Below, in pieces: positions 1-5,601 of a DNA stretch of 10,151 nucleotides. A program made the position numbers and the translations under genes. The first letter of the stretch is position 1, and the number at the start of each line of letters is the position of its first letter. The notes beneath the pieces are model-generated. The model had not been told where the DNA came from and made no database searches. It saw only the letters and a list, made by a program, of their open reading frames with translations. The DNA is from Anaerolineae bacterium (GTDB taxonomy: Bacteria > Chloroflexota > Anaerolineae > B4-G1 > DUEL01), in the NCBI GenBank assembly GCA_016926575.1, contig JAFGOJ010000483.1, forward strand, positions 1 through 10,151. Reading direction: 5' to 3'.

Positions 1-175
1 GCCCCTGCACCCCGCCGGGGAAACGGGTAAACCTGCGGTTTACCTTCCGGTTCCCCCGGACCCCTTCCGCAAATGGGTTCCGGTCAAAATGTGCTCCTGC
101 CGGGCCACGGACCCGGCGGTGGCGCGGGCATCACACTGGGAGGGTTGCGGTTTCCCGCCCCGTTTGTGACGGCTG
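1..175. other. Non-coding stretch rich in inverted repeats
   Basis: I see no supportable gene here. Two clear inverted repeats are visible. The first is an 8-bp stem GGTAAACC / GGTTTACC around a 3-base loop (26-33 and 37-44), flanked by partly complementary CCGGGG and CCCCCGG blocks that could lengthen it. The second is GCCGGG / CCCGGC around a 7-base loop (99-104 and 112-117). Neither is followed by a T-run on the plus strand, so they are not obvious terminators. A minus-strand reading frame covers 40-312, but nothing in its translation is recognisable and it overlaps the structured leader, so it is not called. The block could be intergenic structured DNA or the remnant of an upstream element. 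Confidence 0.4.
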
Positions 176-203
176 TTGCGCGTTCCCCATATTGAGGTAT
201 ACT
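176..203 (+). promoter_or_regulatory. Candidate sigma70-type promoter of the selenium operon
   Basis: TTGCGC (176-181) and TATACT (198-203) are separated by 16 bases, a fair match to sigma70-type -35 and -10 boxes. Transcription would begin near 210 and give a leader of about 210 bases before the first operon gene at 421. Such a long leader suits the ordered hairpins and terminator found downstream. The match is by eye; a start site further upstream cannot be excluded. Confidence 0.45.
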
Positions 204-217
204 TACCCTGAGAATCG

Positions 218-262
218 ATGAAAGGAGCAACCGTGTTCATCTTACACCACCGCCGCACCTGA
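218..262 (+). CDS. Possible leader peptide ending at UGA
   Basis: An ATG at 218 and an in-frame GTG at 233 open a very short frame ending at TGA 260-262. From 218 it encodes 14 residues (MKGATVFILHHRRT); from 233 it encodes 9. The GTG has a good Shine-Dalgarno sequence, AAAGGAG at 221-227, five bases upstream. If the UGA were read through, the frame would continue to a second UGA at 341-343. A strong hairpin begins five bases after the first UGA. The position between a candidate promoter and a terminator fits a regulatory leader peptide, but a frame this short can arise by chance and there is no homology evidence. Confidence 0.25.
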   Translation: MKGATVFILHHRRT

Positions 263-267
263 AGGAT

Positions 268-298
268 GGCCTGGGATGCCAGTCGGCGTCCGCAGGCC
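268..298 (+). promoter_or_regulatory. SECIS-like hairpin in the operon leader
   Basis: GGCCTG (268-273) pairs with CAGGCC (293-298), and GGATGCC (274-280) pairs with GGCGTCC (285-291). Together they form a 13-bp stem with one G-U pair, a single bulged G at 292 and an AGTC tetraloop (281-284). The apical loop starts 18 bases after UGA 260-262. Known bacterial SECIS elements place the loop roughly 16 to 37 bases after the Sec codon and have a G in the first two loop positions; both criteria hold here. The bulge is on the 3' side, unlike the bulged U of E. coli fdhF. The hairpin is plain in the sequence; a SelB-binding role is inference. Confidence 0.4.
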
Positions 299-368
299 TC
301 ACAGCAGCACACGTCAGGCGGCGACGGGGGTGTCGTCTCCTGAGACGGGTTGGGAATGCAACTTCCTG

Positions 369-402
369 ACTGCCGCCGGCGTGCGCTGGCGGCAGTTTTT
401 TT
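369..402 (+). terminator. Rho-independent terminator / attenuator before the desulfurase gene
   Basis: ACTGCCGCC (369-377) and GGCGGCAGT (388-396) form a 9-bp GC-rich stem with a 10-base loop, followed by a run of seven T (396-402). It ends only 18 bases before the ATG at 421, upstream of that gene's own Shine-Dalgarno site (AGGAG, 408-412). Transcripts of the operon from the candidate promoter must therefore pass it, which is the usual arrangement of an attenuator. GGCGGC at 317-322 could pair with GCCGCC at 372-377 and break the stem, acting as an antiterminator. Confidence 0.75.
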
Positions 403-420
403 ATGTCAGGAGCGTGACAA

Positions 421-1575
421 ATGATCTATTTCGACAACGCGGCGACGTCCTGGCCCAAGCCGCCGGGCGTCGCCCAGGCTATGGTTCATTTTATCGAAAC
501 CGTGGGGGCCAACCCCGGCCGCGCCGCCCACCGCCAGGCGATCGAATCCGGCCGTATCGTCTACGCCGCGCGCGAGGCCGTGGCTGCGCTCTTCAACGCG
601 CCCGATCCGCTGCGCGTGGTCTTCGGCGCCAACGTGACCGAGGCGCTCAACCTGGCCTTGCGCGGCCTGCTCCACCCGGGCGACCACGTCGTCACCAGTG
701 GCATGGAGCACAACGCCGTCATGCGCCCGCTGCGGGCGCTGGAACGGGCCGGCGTGGCCCTCACGGTGGTGGCGTGCTCCCCAGAAGGGACCATCGACCC
801 CACCGACGTTGCCGCAGCTCTGCGTCCGCACACGAAGATGATCGTCCTCAACCACGCCTCGAACGTCACGGGCACGCTGTTGCCGGTGGCTGAGGTGGGG
901 CGGATCGCCCGCGCGCACGACGCGCTTTTCCTGGTGGACGCCGCGCAAACCGGCGGAGCCTACCCCGTTGACGTCCAGGCCAGCGCCATCGACCTCTTAG
1001 CCTTCACCGGACACAAGTCCCTCTACGGGCCGATGGGCACCGGCGGGCTGATTGTCGGCGAGCGGGTGCCTGTGGAGGAACTGGAGCCGCTCAAGCGCGG
1101 CGGCACCGGCAGCCGCTCGGAGCGCGAGGAACAACCCGACTTCCTGCCCGATAGGTGCGAGAGCGGCACGCCCAACGTGGTGGGACTGGCGGGCCTGGTG
1201 GCCGGCGTGCGCTGGGTGCAGGAGCGCGGCGTGGCGTCGATCCGCGCGCACGAGGCCGCACTGACCCAGCAGCTCATCGACGGGCTGCGCGCTATCCACG
1301 GGGTGACCGTCTACGGCGGGCTGGACGCGCGCCGCCAAACGGCCACGGTCTCCTTCAACATCGAGGGAATGGCCCCCTCGGAGGCCGGGCTGCGCCTGGA
1401 CGACGAGCACAGCATCATGTGCCGGGTGGGCCTGCACTGCGCGCCGGCGGCGCACAAGACCCTGGGCACGTTCCCGACGGGCACGGTGCGCTTCGGGTTG
1501 GGGGCGATGAACACCGCCGCGGATGTCGAGGTGGCCGTCAAGGCCGTGGCCCGTCTCGCAGAGGAGGTGCAATGA
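421..1575 (+). CDS. Cysteine desulfurase family protein (aminotransferase class V fold)
   Basis: This is a 384-residue PLP enzyme of the NifS/SufS-like superfamily, predicted to be cytosolic. It would remove sulfur (or selenium) from cysteine (or selenocysteine) as an enzyme-bound persulfide or selenide. Visible landmarks are the N-terminal YFDNAATSWPKP motif, the EHNAVMRPL segment that stacks on the cofactor, FLVDAAQT with the PLP-contacting Asp, the Schiff-base lysine in TGHKSLYGP (K199), and a C-terminal RVGLHCAP segment with the likely catalytic cysteine C340. The length fits the family. The start is supported by AGGAG at 408-412, eight bases upstream. Its stop overlaps the DUF3343 start (ATGA). 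The cluster with DUF3343, yedF and selD points to a role in delivering S/Se to selenophosphate synthesis; selenocysteine lyase activity is possible but cannot be told from sequence. An attenuator-like terminator precedes it. Confidence 0.92.
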   Translation: MIYFDNAATSWPKPPGVAQAMVHFIETVGANPGRAAHRQAIESGRIVYAAREAVAALFNAPDPLRVVFGANVTEALNLALRGLLHPGDHVVTSGMEHNAVMRPLRALERAGVALTVVACSPEGTIDPTDVAAALRPHTKMIVLNHASNVTGTLLPVAEVGRIARAHDALFLVDAAQTGGAYPVDVQASAIDLLAFTGHKSLYGPMGTGGLIVGERVPVEELEPLKRGGTGSRSEREEQPDFLPDRCESGTPNVVGLAGLVAGVRWVQERGVASIRAHEAALTQQLIDGLRAIHGVTVYGGLDARRQTATVSFNIEGMAPSEAGLRLDDEHSIMCRVGLHCAPAAHKTLGTFPTGTVRFGLGAMNTAADVEVAVKAVARLAEEVQ

Positions 1576-1835
1576 ACGCGACGACCTACGTCGTCATCCT
1601 GGTCTATTCGACCAGCCACGCCATCCGGGCCGAGAAGGTGCTCAACGAAGCCCACGTCGACTGCAAGCTGATTCCCGTGCCGCGCCACATCAGTTCCGAT
1701 TGCGGGGTGTGCGTGCGCGTCAGCCAGGCCGACCAAGATGCCGCGCTGCAAGCGCTGGAAGCGGCGCGGGTCGAGGTAGAGCGGGTGCAACAAGAAGCAA
1801 TAAGCAAGAGGCAGGAAGCAGGAGATAGGGGGTAA
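1572..1835 (+). CDS. DUF3343 family putative S/Se carrier protein
   Basis: This 87-residue protein matches the small DUF3343 family, often annotated as a putative Se/S carrier and commonly found beside selD and yedF. It starts MNATTYVVILVYSTSHAIRAE and has the family-type SSDCGVCVRV segment, with C44 and C47 as candidate chalcogen-carrying residues. The start codon overlaps the desulfurase stop by the ATGA arrangement, so the two genes are probably translationally coupled. The last 15 or so residues (QQEAISKRQEAGDRG) are encoded by a degenerate heptamer repeat and look like a later extension rather than part of the conserved domain. The biochemical function of the family is not firmly established; the carrier role is inferred from context and the cysteines. 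Confidence 0.85.
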   Translation: MNATTYVVILVYSTSHAIRAEKVLNEAHVDCKLIPVPRHISSDCGVCVRVSQADQDAALQALEAARVEVERVQQEAISKRQEAGDRG

Positions 1836-1839
1836 GAGA
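1791..1839 (+). repeat. Degenerate heptamer tandem repeat at the end of the DUF3343 gene
   Basis: Read in sevens from 1791, the sequence is CAAGAAG, CAATAAG, CAAGAGG, CAGGAAG, CAGGAGA, TAGGGGG, TAAGAGA. The first five units are clearly related (consensus CARGAAG) and the last two are drifting copies. The strand bias is extreme, almost all purine with a C at the start of most units. The array supplies the last codons of the DUF3343 gene, its stop codon, and the purine-rich region that must serve as ribosome binding site for yedF (ATG 1839). It resembles the short tandemly repeated heptamers described in cyanobacteria and other bacteria. Confidence 0.6.
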
Positions 1840-2435
1840 TGAAAACTGTGGTCGACGCGCGCGGGTTGGCTTGTCCGCAGCCGGTGATTTTGACACGGAA
1901 CGCGCTGCAGGAATACGACGTTGTAACGACGATTGTCGACAGCGAGAGTTCGCGGCAGAATGTGACCCGCATGGCGGAAAAGTCGGGGGCAATGGTGAGG
2001 GTGGAGCAGCGGGGCGATGGCCTGTATCTGCACATCACCCGTGGGGAAGCTGCGCCGGTGCCCTCACCCGAGGACGAGCTGTGCGCCCTCCCGACAGAGG
2101 GGGCGCTGGTGCTGGTGGTGCCCGCCGACCAGATGGGGCGTGGAGACGCGGAGTTGGGCGATATCCTCATACGCGCCTTCTTCCACACCCTGGGCGAGGT
2201 CCAGCCGCTGCCCCGCACAATCATCTTTCTGAATAGCGGCGTCAAGTTGGTGGCGGAGGGATCACCGGTGCTGGATGATTTGCAGGCGCTCGTTCGGAGC
2301 GGCGTCGAGATTCTGGCGTGCGGCACTTGCCTGGACTATTTTGGGCTGAAGGATCGGGTTGTGGTAGGGATCGTTTCGAATATGTACACCATCGCCGAGA
2401 CGATGTTGGGAGCGGCGAAAGTCGTCAGCTTGTAG
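1839..2435 (+). CDS. yedF: YedF-like selenium metabolism protein (TusA-DsrE fusion)
   Basis: This 198-residue protein has two fused domains. Residues 1 to about 70 are a TusA/SirA-like domain with the signature LACPQPV; C12 is the expected persulfide-accepting cysteine. Residues of about 85-198 are a DsrE-like domain ending in ACGTCLDYFGLKD, with C161 and C164 as further candidate sulfur/selenium carriers. This architecture is typical of the selenium-associated YedF family found in genomes with selD. The likely role is to receive sulfur or selenium from the desulfurase and pass it on, keeping selenide from free diffusion; this is inferred from domains and neighbours. It begins three bases after the DUF3343 stop and ends 12 bases before selD, so it sits within the operon. 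Its ribosome binding region lies in a purine-rich heptamer repeat. Confidence 0.9.
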   Translation: MKTVVDARGLACPQPVILTRNALQEYDVVTTIVDSESSRQNVTRMAEKSGAMVRVEQRGDGLYLHITRGEAAPVPSPEDELCALPTEGALVLVVPADQMGRGDAELGDILIRAFFHTLGEVQPLPRTIIFLNSGVKLVAEGSPVLDDLQALVRSGVEILACGTCLDYFGLKDRVVVGIVSNMYTIAETMLGAAKVVSL

Positions 2436-2447
2436 CGAGGAGAAGAT

Positions 2448-3497
2448 ATGTCACCTGAACCCATTCGCCTGACGGCATTGACCAAAGCGGCCGGTTGAGC
2501 GGCGAAGATGGGGCCTGAGGCCCTGGCGCAGGTTCTGCGTCCAATCAACACCCTCTTCTCACCGCAAAATTATCCGCAATTGCTGGTCGGCCTGACCATC
2601 AGCGACGATGCCGCGGTCTACAAGATCACCGACGAGGTGGCGGTCATTCAGACCCTCGACTTCTTCACGCCCGTGGTCGACGACCCGTACGACTACGGGG
2701 CCATCGCCGCGGCCAACGCGATGAGCGACGTCTACGCGATGGGCGGGGAAGTAGCGCTGGCTCTGAACATCTGCGGCTTTCCGCCTGACCTACCGCCGGA
2801 GGTGACGGCCGAGATTCTGCGCGGCGGCGCAGAAAAGGTACTCGAATCCGGCGGGGTGCTCGCCGGCGGCCACACCATCGACGACGACGAACCCAAGTAC
2901 GGCATGGCGGTGATGGGATTGGTCCATCCGGGCCGCATTCTAACCAAAGGTGGGGCCCGCCCCGGTGACGTGTTGGTACTGACCAAACCGCTGGGGGTGG
3001 GCATCGTCACCACCGCCTTCAAGGGAGATATGGCCCAACCGGCACACGTCGCGGCGGCGGTGCGGAGCATGCAGGCTCTCAACCGCGACGCGGCGCGGGC
3101 GATTCAGGCGGTCGGCGTGAACGCCTGCACCGACGTCACAGGGTTTGCCCTGCTGGGCCACGGCTACGAGATGGCCGAGAGGAGCGGCGTGAAACTGCGT
3201 CTCTTCCTGCACGCGCTCCCCTTCGTCGACGGCGCGCTGGAATACGCCAACATGTGGCTCTTCCCCGCCGGCACGTGCAACAACGAGCGCGCCTACAGCC
3301 ACGCCGTACACTTCTGCGACGGGATTGCCGAGGAAGTGCGCCAACTGCTCTACACGCCGGAGACCTCCGGCGGGCTGCTCGCGGCGGTGCCGGCGGAGCA
3401 CGTCGATGCGCTTGGCGCTCGATTCGATGCCGCGGGCCAGCCGTTTTGGATCATCGGGACGGTTGCAGAGGGCAAAGGCATCGACGTCGAATTGTAG
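2448..3497 (+). CDS. selD: Selenide, water dikinase (selenophosphate synthetase), UGA-encoded Sec at residue 17
   Basis: SelD makes selenophosphate from selenide and ATP, the selenium donor for Sec-tRNA and for 2-selenouridine in tRNA. Translation from ATG 2448 (GAGGAG at 2437-2442, five bases upstream) gives MSPEPIRLTALTKAAG, then an in-frame TGA at 2496-2498, then AAKMGPEAL. Reading TGA as selenocysteine puts Sec at residue 17, with the essential lysine at 20, matching C17 and K20 of E. coli SelD. The full protein is 349 residues against 347 in E. coli. Further family motifs are ISDDAAVYK (nucleotide and metal-binding Asp), TLDFFTPVVDDPYDYG, AANAMSDVYAMGG, and LAGGHTIDDDEPKYG. A reading that starts at ATG 2508 loses the N-terminal catalytic loop and is not preferred. 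It is the last gene of the operon; no clear terminator follows. Confidence 0.95.
2496..2540 (+). promoter_or_regulatory. Sec codon and candidate bacterial SECIS element in selD
   Basis: The TGA at 2496-2498 is followed by two possible hairpins inside the coding sequence. The nearer has a 7-bp stem with two G-U pairs, 2509-2515 with 2519-2525, and a UGA loop (2516-2518) that begins 17 bases after the Sec codon. The second is CGCAG / CTGCG (2527-2531 with 2535-2539) with a GTT loop beginning 33 bases after it. Both fit the usual distance window for bacterial SECIS elements and have a G in the first two loop positions. I favour the first for stem stability, but the loop sequence alone does not decide. 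Confidence 0.6.
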
Positions 3498-3507
3498 GAA
3501 CATCCCT

Positions 3508-3535
3508 TTGCTTGAGCGCAAAAATATGCTAAAAT
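3508..3535 (+). promoter_or_regulatory. Promoter of the cyclic-nucleotide-binding protein gene
   Basis: TTGCTT (3508-3513) and TAAAAT (3530-3535) are separated by 16 bases, and the -10 box is preceded by TGC, an extended -10 element. Transcription would start near 3542, leaving a leader of about 74 bases. That leader contains an inverted repeat GGTGTCG / CGACACC (3551-3557 and 3583-3589) and a small palindrome TACCG-T-CGGTA (3595-3605) right against the ribosome binding site. The promoter suggests this gene is transcribed separately from the selenium operon. Confidence 0.55.
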
Positions 3536-3615
3536 GTCGAGTATGTGGGCGGTGTCGCAGCTCCACCTTCCCCCCACCCCCACGACACCTTGTGTACCGT
3601 CGGTAGGAGGATACC

Positions 3616-4125
3616 ATGACAAGCGATAGTAAAACGCACGAATACGTAACCATTCTGCGTCGCACGGACATGTTTTACGACCTGAACGATGAACAGTTAC
3701 GAATGGTGGCCGACGTTTGCCTCGAAAGGGAATACGAACTGGGGCAGTTGATCTTCGAGGAAAACACGCGCGGGGAAGAACTCTACGCCATCGTGTCCGG
3801 CGAAGTCGAAATCCGGTTAGACACGAGCATGATCCGGCCCGACGCGCGCAAAGGGAAGCCGGTCACCGTCGCCACGCTGCGGCGCGGGCAGACGTTCGGC
3901 GAGGTCACGCTGGTCGATCAGGGGTTGCGCACGGCATCGGCGCACTCCGCGTCCAACCCCACCCGCCTGCTGGTCATCCCGCGAGACAGCCTGATCGACC
4001 TGTGCGAGCAGCACCCCGAGCTGGGCTACCGGGTCATGCGCAGCGTGGCCGCCGACCTTGCCTTCAAGATCCGCGGCACCGACCTGATGATACGCGAGCA
4101 ACTGCTCTGGCAACCGCGCCGGTGA
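3616..4125 (+). CDS. Stand-alone cyclic nucleotide-binding domain protein
   Basis: This 169-residue protein has a single CRP-type cyclic nucleotide-binding domain covering about residues 12-145. It shows the EELYAIVSGEVEI beta-roll strand and a phosphate-binding cassette FGEVTLVDQGLRTAS, with the Glu (E96) and the Arg (R105) that contact the cyclic phosphate both present, so ligand binding is plausible. There is no helix-turn-helix behind it; the last 25 or so residues are a short helical tail ending in QPRR. It therefore lacks the DNA-binding part of CRP/FNR regulators and probably acts through a protein partner. The start is supported by TAGGAGG at 3604-3610. It is flanked by its own promoter and by the tRNA-Gly promoter, so it may be monocistronic. 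The partner and target are unknown. Confidence 0.85.
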   Translation: MTSDSKTHEYVTILRRTDMFYDLNDEQLRMVADVCLEREYELGQLIFEENTRGEELYAIVSGEVEIRLDTSMIRPDARKGKPVTVATLRRGQTFGEVTLVDQGLRTASAHSASNPTRLLVIPRDSLIDLCEQHPELGYRVMRSVAADLAFKIRGTDLMIREQLLWQPRR

Positions 4126-4131
4126 AGCAAT

Positions 4132-4159
4132 TTGACTTTTCCAGATACCCCGGTATAAT
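4132..4159 (+). promoter_or_regulatory. Strong sigma70-type promoter of tRNA-Gly
   Basis: TTGACT (4132-4137) and a perfect TATAAT (4154-4159) are separated by 16 bases. The start site would fall near 4166, about five bases before the mature tRNA. The -35 box begins six bases after the stop codon of the preceding gene. Confidence 0.85.
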
Positions 4160-4170
4160 GTCCCTGGTAC

Positions 4171-4242
4171 GCGGGTGTAGTTCAGTGGTAGAACGTCAGC
4201 TTCCCAAGCTGAATGTCTGGGGTTCGAATCCCCACACCCGCT
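4171..4242 (+). tRNA. tRNA-Gly (anticodon CCC)
   Basis: The sequence folds into a complete 72-base cloverleaf. The acceptor stem is GCGGGTG with CACCCGC. The anticodon stem TCAGC / GCTGA holds the loop TTCCCAA, giving anticodon CCC, which reads GGG glycine codons. The variable loop is ATGTC, and the T arm is TGGGG-TTCGAAT-CCCCA. The discriminator base is T, as in bacterial tRNA-Gly. CCA is not encoded. It has its own promoter and terminator and appears to be a single-gene unit. Confidence 0.97.
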
Positions 4243-4297
4243 CTTGGGTCATCCTGAACGTCAGCCGCGCAGGCTCGACAACCCCTTGGGTGATTGG

Positions 4298-4328
4298 AAA
4301 CCGCCGGTGCAGGCGCGCCGGCGGTTTT
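4298..4328 (+). terminator. Rho-independent terminator after tRNA-Gly
   Basis: CCGCCGG (4301-4307) pairs with CCGGCGG (4318-4324), extended by AAA before and TTT after, with a 10-base loop and a T-rich tail (TTTTGTTGT). It closes the tRNA-Gly transcript. It also ends only about 20 bases before the start of the MFS transporter gene, so that gene must rely on read-through or on a promoter I cannot see clearly. Confidence 0.8.
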
Positions 4329-4347
4329 GTTGTGTAGATGAACTGTG

Positions 4348-5601
4348 ATGAACTCGGAATCGAAAGCCCCGCAACCCTTGCTCACCCCGCTGATGCGCTG
4401 GTTCCTGTTGGCCATGGTACTGGCCAACGTCGCCGGCGGCATGCTGCCCATGCTGATGCCCCTCTACCTGGAAGAAATGGGGGCCTCGGTGGGACAGATC
4501 GGCATGGTCTTTACGATCACCTCGATCGCCGTTCTAGCGCTGCAAATTTTCGGCGGGTGGGTTTCCGATTCGATCGGGCGGCTGCGCGCCATCGCCATCG
4601 GCAGCATCGGCGGCATCATCGGCTACACCGCACTGCTGCTGGCCCCCACCTGGGAATGGATGATCCTCGCTCTGGCGATCCACCAACTGCCCTACGCCCT
4701 GGTGGGACCGAGCTTCGGAGCCTTCATCGCCGAGAACTCGACACTGAGCAACCGGGGCAAAGTCTACGGCCTGGTCGACACCATCTACCAGATCACAGGC
4801 ATCGTGGGGCCACCGCTGGGGGGCTTTCTGGCCGGCACCTACTCCTTCAAACTGATGCTGCTGGTGTCGGGTCTGCTCTACGCACTGGCAGCCGCATTGC
4901 GCATCTGGATGGCCACGACGATGCACACTGCGACCGTCGGATCGGAAAAGCTCTCGCTCCGCTCCCTGAAGACCAGCATGGGGACGATGGTCGGCCTGGT
5001 GGCCGGCGGCGGGGTGATCACCTGGATATTCGTCACCGACGGCGTGCGGGACGTGGCCTTCAACCTGTCCGGCTCACTGCAGCCGCTCTACCTGGAACAA
5101 ATCGGTGGCCTCACGGTGCAGCAAATCGGCCTGCTCGGTTCAATCTTTTCCGCCGCTATGATGGTGACCCCCATCCTCTCCGGGAGGATATCGGACCGAT
5201 ACGGCGAGCGAGTGCCGATCACGGCGGGGTTTCTGCTCATGTTCGTCGCTCTGGTGATCTTCTTGAACGCCAGTGGATTCTGGGGCTTCGCCCTGACCTG
5301 GGTCGTCTTCGGCCTTGGTGTGGGCCTGCTCAGCCCGGCCTACCAATCGCTCATGTCCAAGGTCGTCCCACAAAACATGCTGGGCGTTTTCACCGGCCTG
5401 TTTCGCAGCAGCATTGGGCTACTCTCACTGCCGGCCCCGTACATTGGCGCGCGGTTGTGGGAACACTACGGCCCGCGCGTGCCGTTCATCATCACCGCCA
5501 TAGCGGCCTTCGTCACCGTCGTCCCGGTCTGGTTCAAGTTCAAAGTGCCCGAGCAAACCAGGCCGCCGGCGGCCTGCACCGAAGCAGACCCGTCACCGTA
5601 G
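4348..5601 (+). CDS. MFS family transporter
   Basis: This 417-residue integral membrane protein of the major facilitator superfamily has about 12 hydrophobic segments. The TM2-TM3 loop carries motif A as FGGWVSDSIGRLR, and the equivalent loop in the second half carries SGRISDRYGERVP, showing the usual two-fold repeat. A proline/glycine-rich segment GIVGPPLGGFLAG matches the TM5 motif of exporters, so drug or metabolite efflux is possible, but the substrate cannot be read from the sequence. The start could be GTG 4345 or ATG 4348; neither has a good Shine-Dalgarno site. A terminator hairpin lies immediately upstream. The SLC13-type permease gene begins 16 bases after its stop, so the two are probably co-transcribed. 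Confidence 0.88.
   Translation: MNSESKAPQPLLTPLMRWFLLAMVLANVAGGMLPMLMPLYLEEMGASVGQIGMVFTITSIAVLALQIFGGWVSDSIGRLRAIAIGSIGGIIGYTALLLAPTWEWMILALAIHQLPYALVGPSFGAFIAENSTLSNRGKVYGLVDTIYQITGIVGPPLGGFLAGTYSFKLMLLVSGLLYALAAALRIWMATTMHTATVGSEKLSLRSLKTSMGTMVGLVAGGGVITWIFVTDGVRDVAFNLSGSLQPLYLEQIGGLTVQQIGLLGSIFSAAMMVTPILSGRISDRYGERVPITAGFLLMFVALVIFLNASGFWGFALTWVVFGLGVGLLSPAYQSLMSKVVPQNMLGVFTGLFRSSIGLLSLPAPYIGARLWEHYGPRVPFIITAIAAFVTVVPVWFKFKVPEQTRPPAACTEADPSP

Noticed and set aside
40..312. 90-residue minus-strand reading frame with several cysteines near its start
   Set aside because: No recognisable domain. It overlaps the candidate promoter, leader and hairpins on the plus strand and has no convincing ribosome binding site.
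276..893. 205-residue plus-strand frame overlapping the desulfurase gene
   Set aside because: The translation is Arg/Pro/Ala-rich low complexity, typical of an out-of-frame reading of GC-rich DNA, and the desulfurase frame is clearly the real one.
2508..3497. selD starting at the downstream ATG, or selD as a pseudogene with a nonsense mutation
   Set aside because: The frame upstream encodes the conserved N terminus, has a good Shine-Dalgarno site, and its only stop is UGA exactly at the known Sec/Cys position.
4171..4300. tRNA-Gly as an integration site of a mobile element
   Set aside because: No integrase gene and no repeated copy of the tRNA 3' end is present. The only repeat nearby is a short CTTGGGT at 4243 and 4285.
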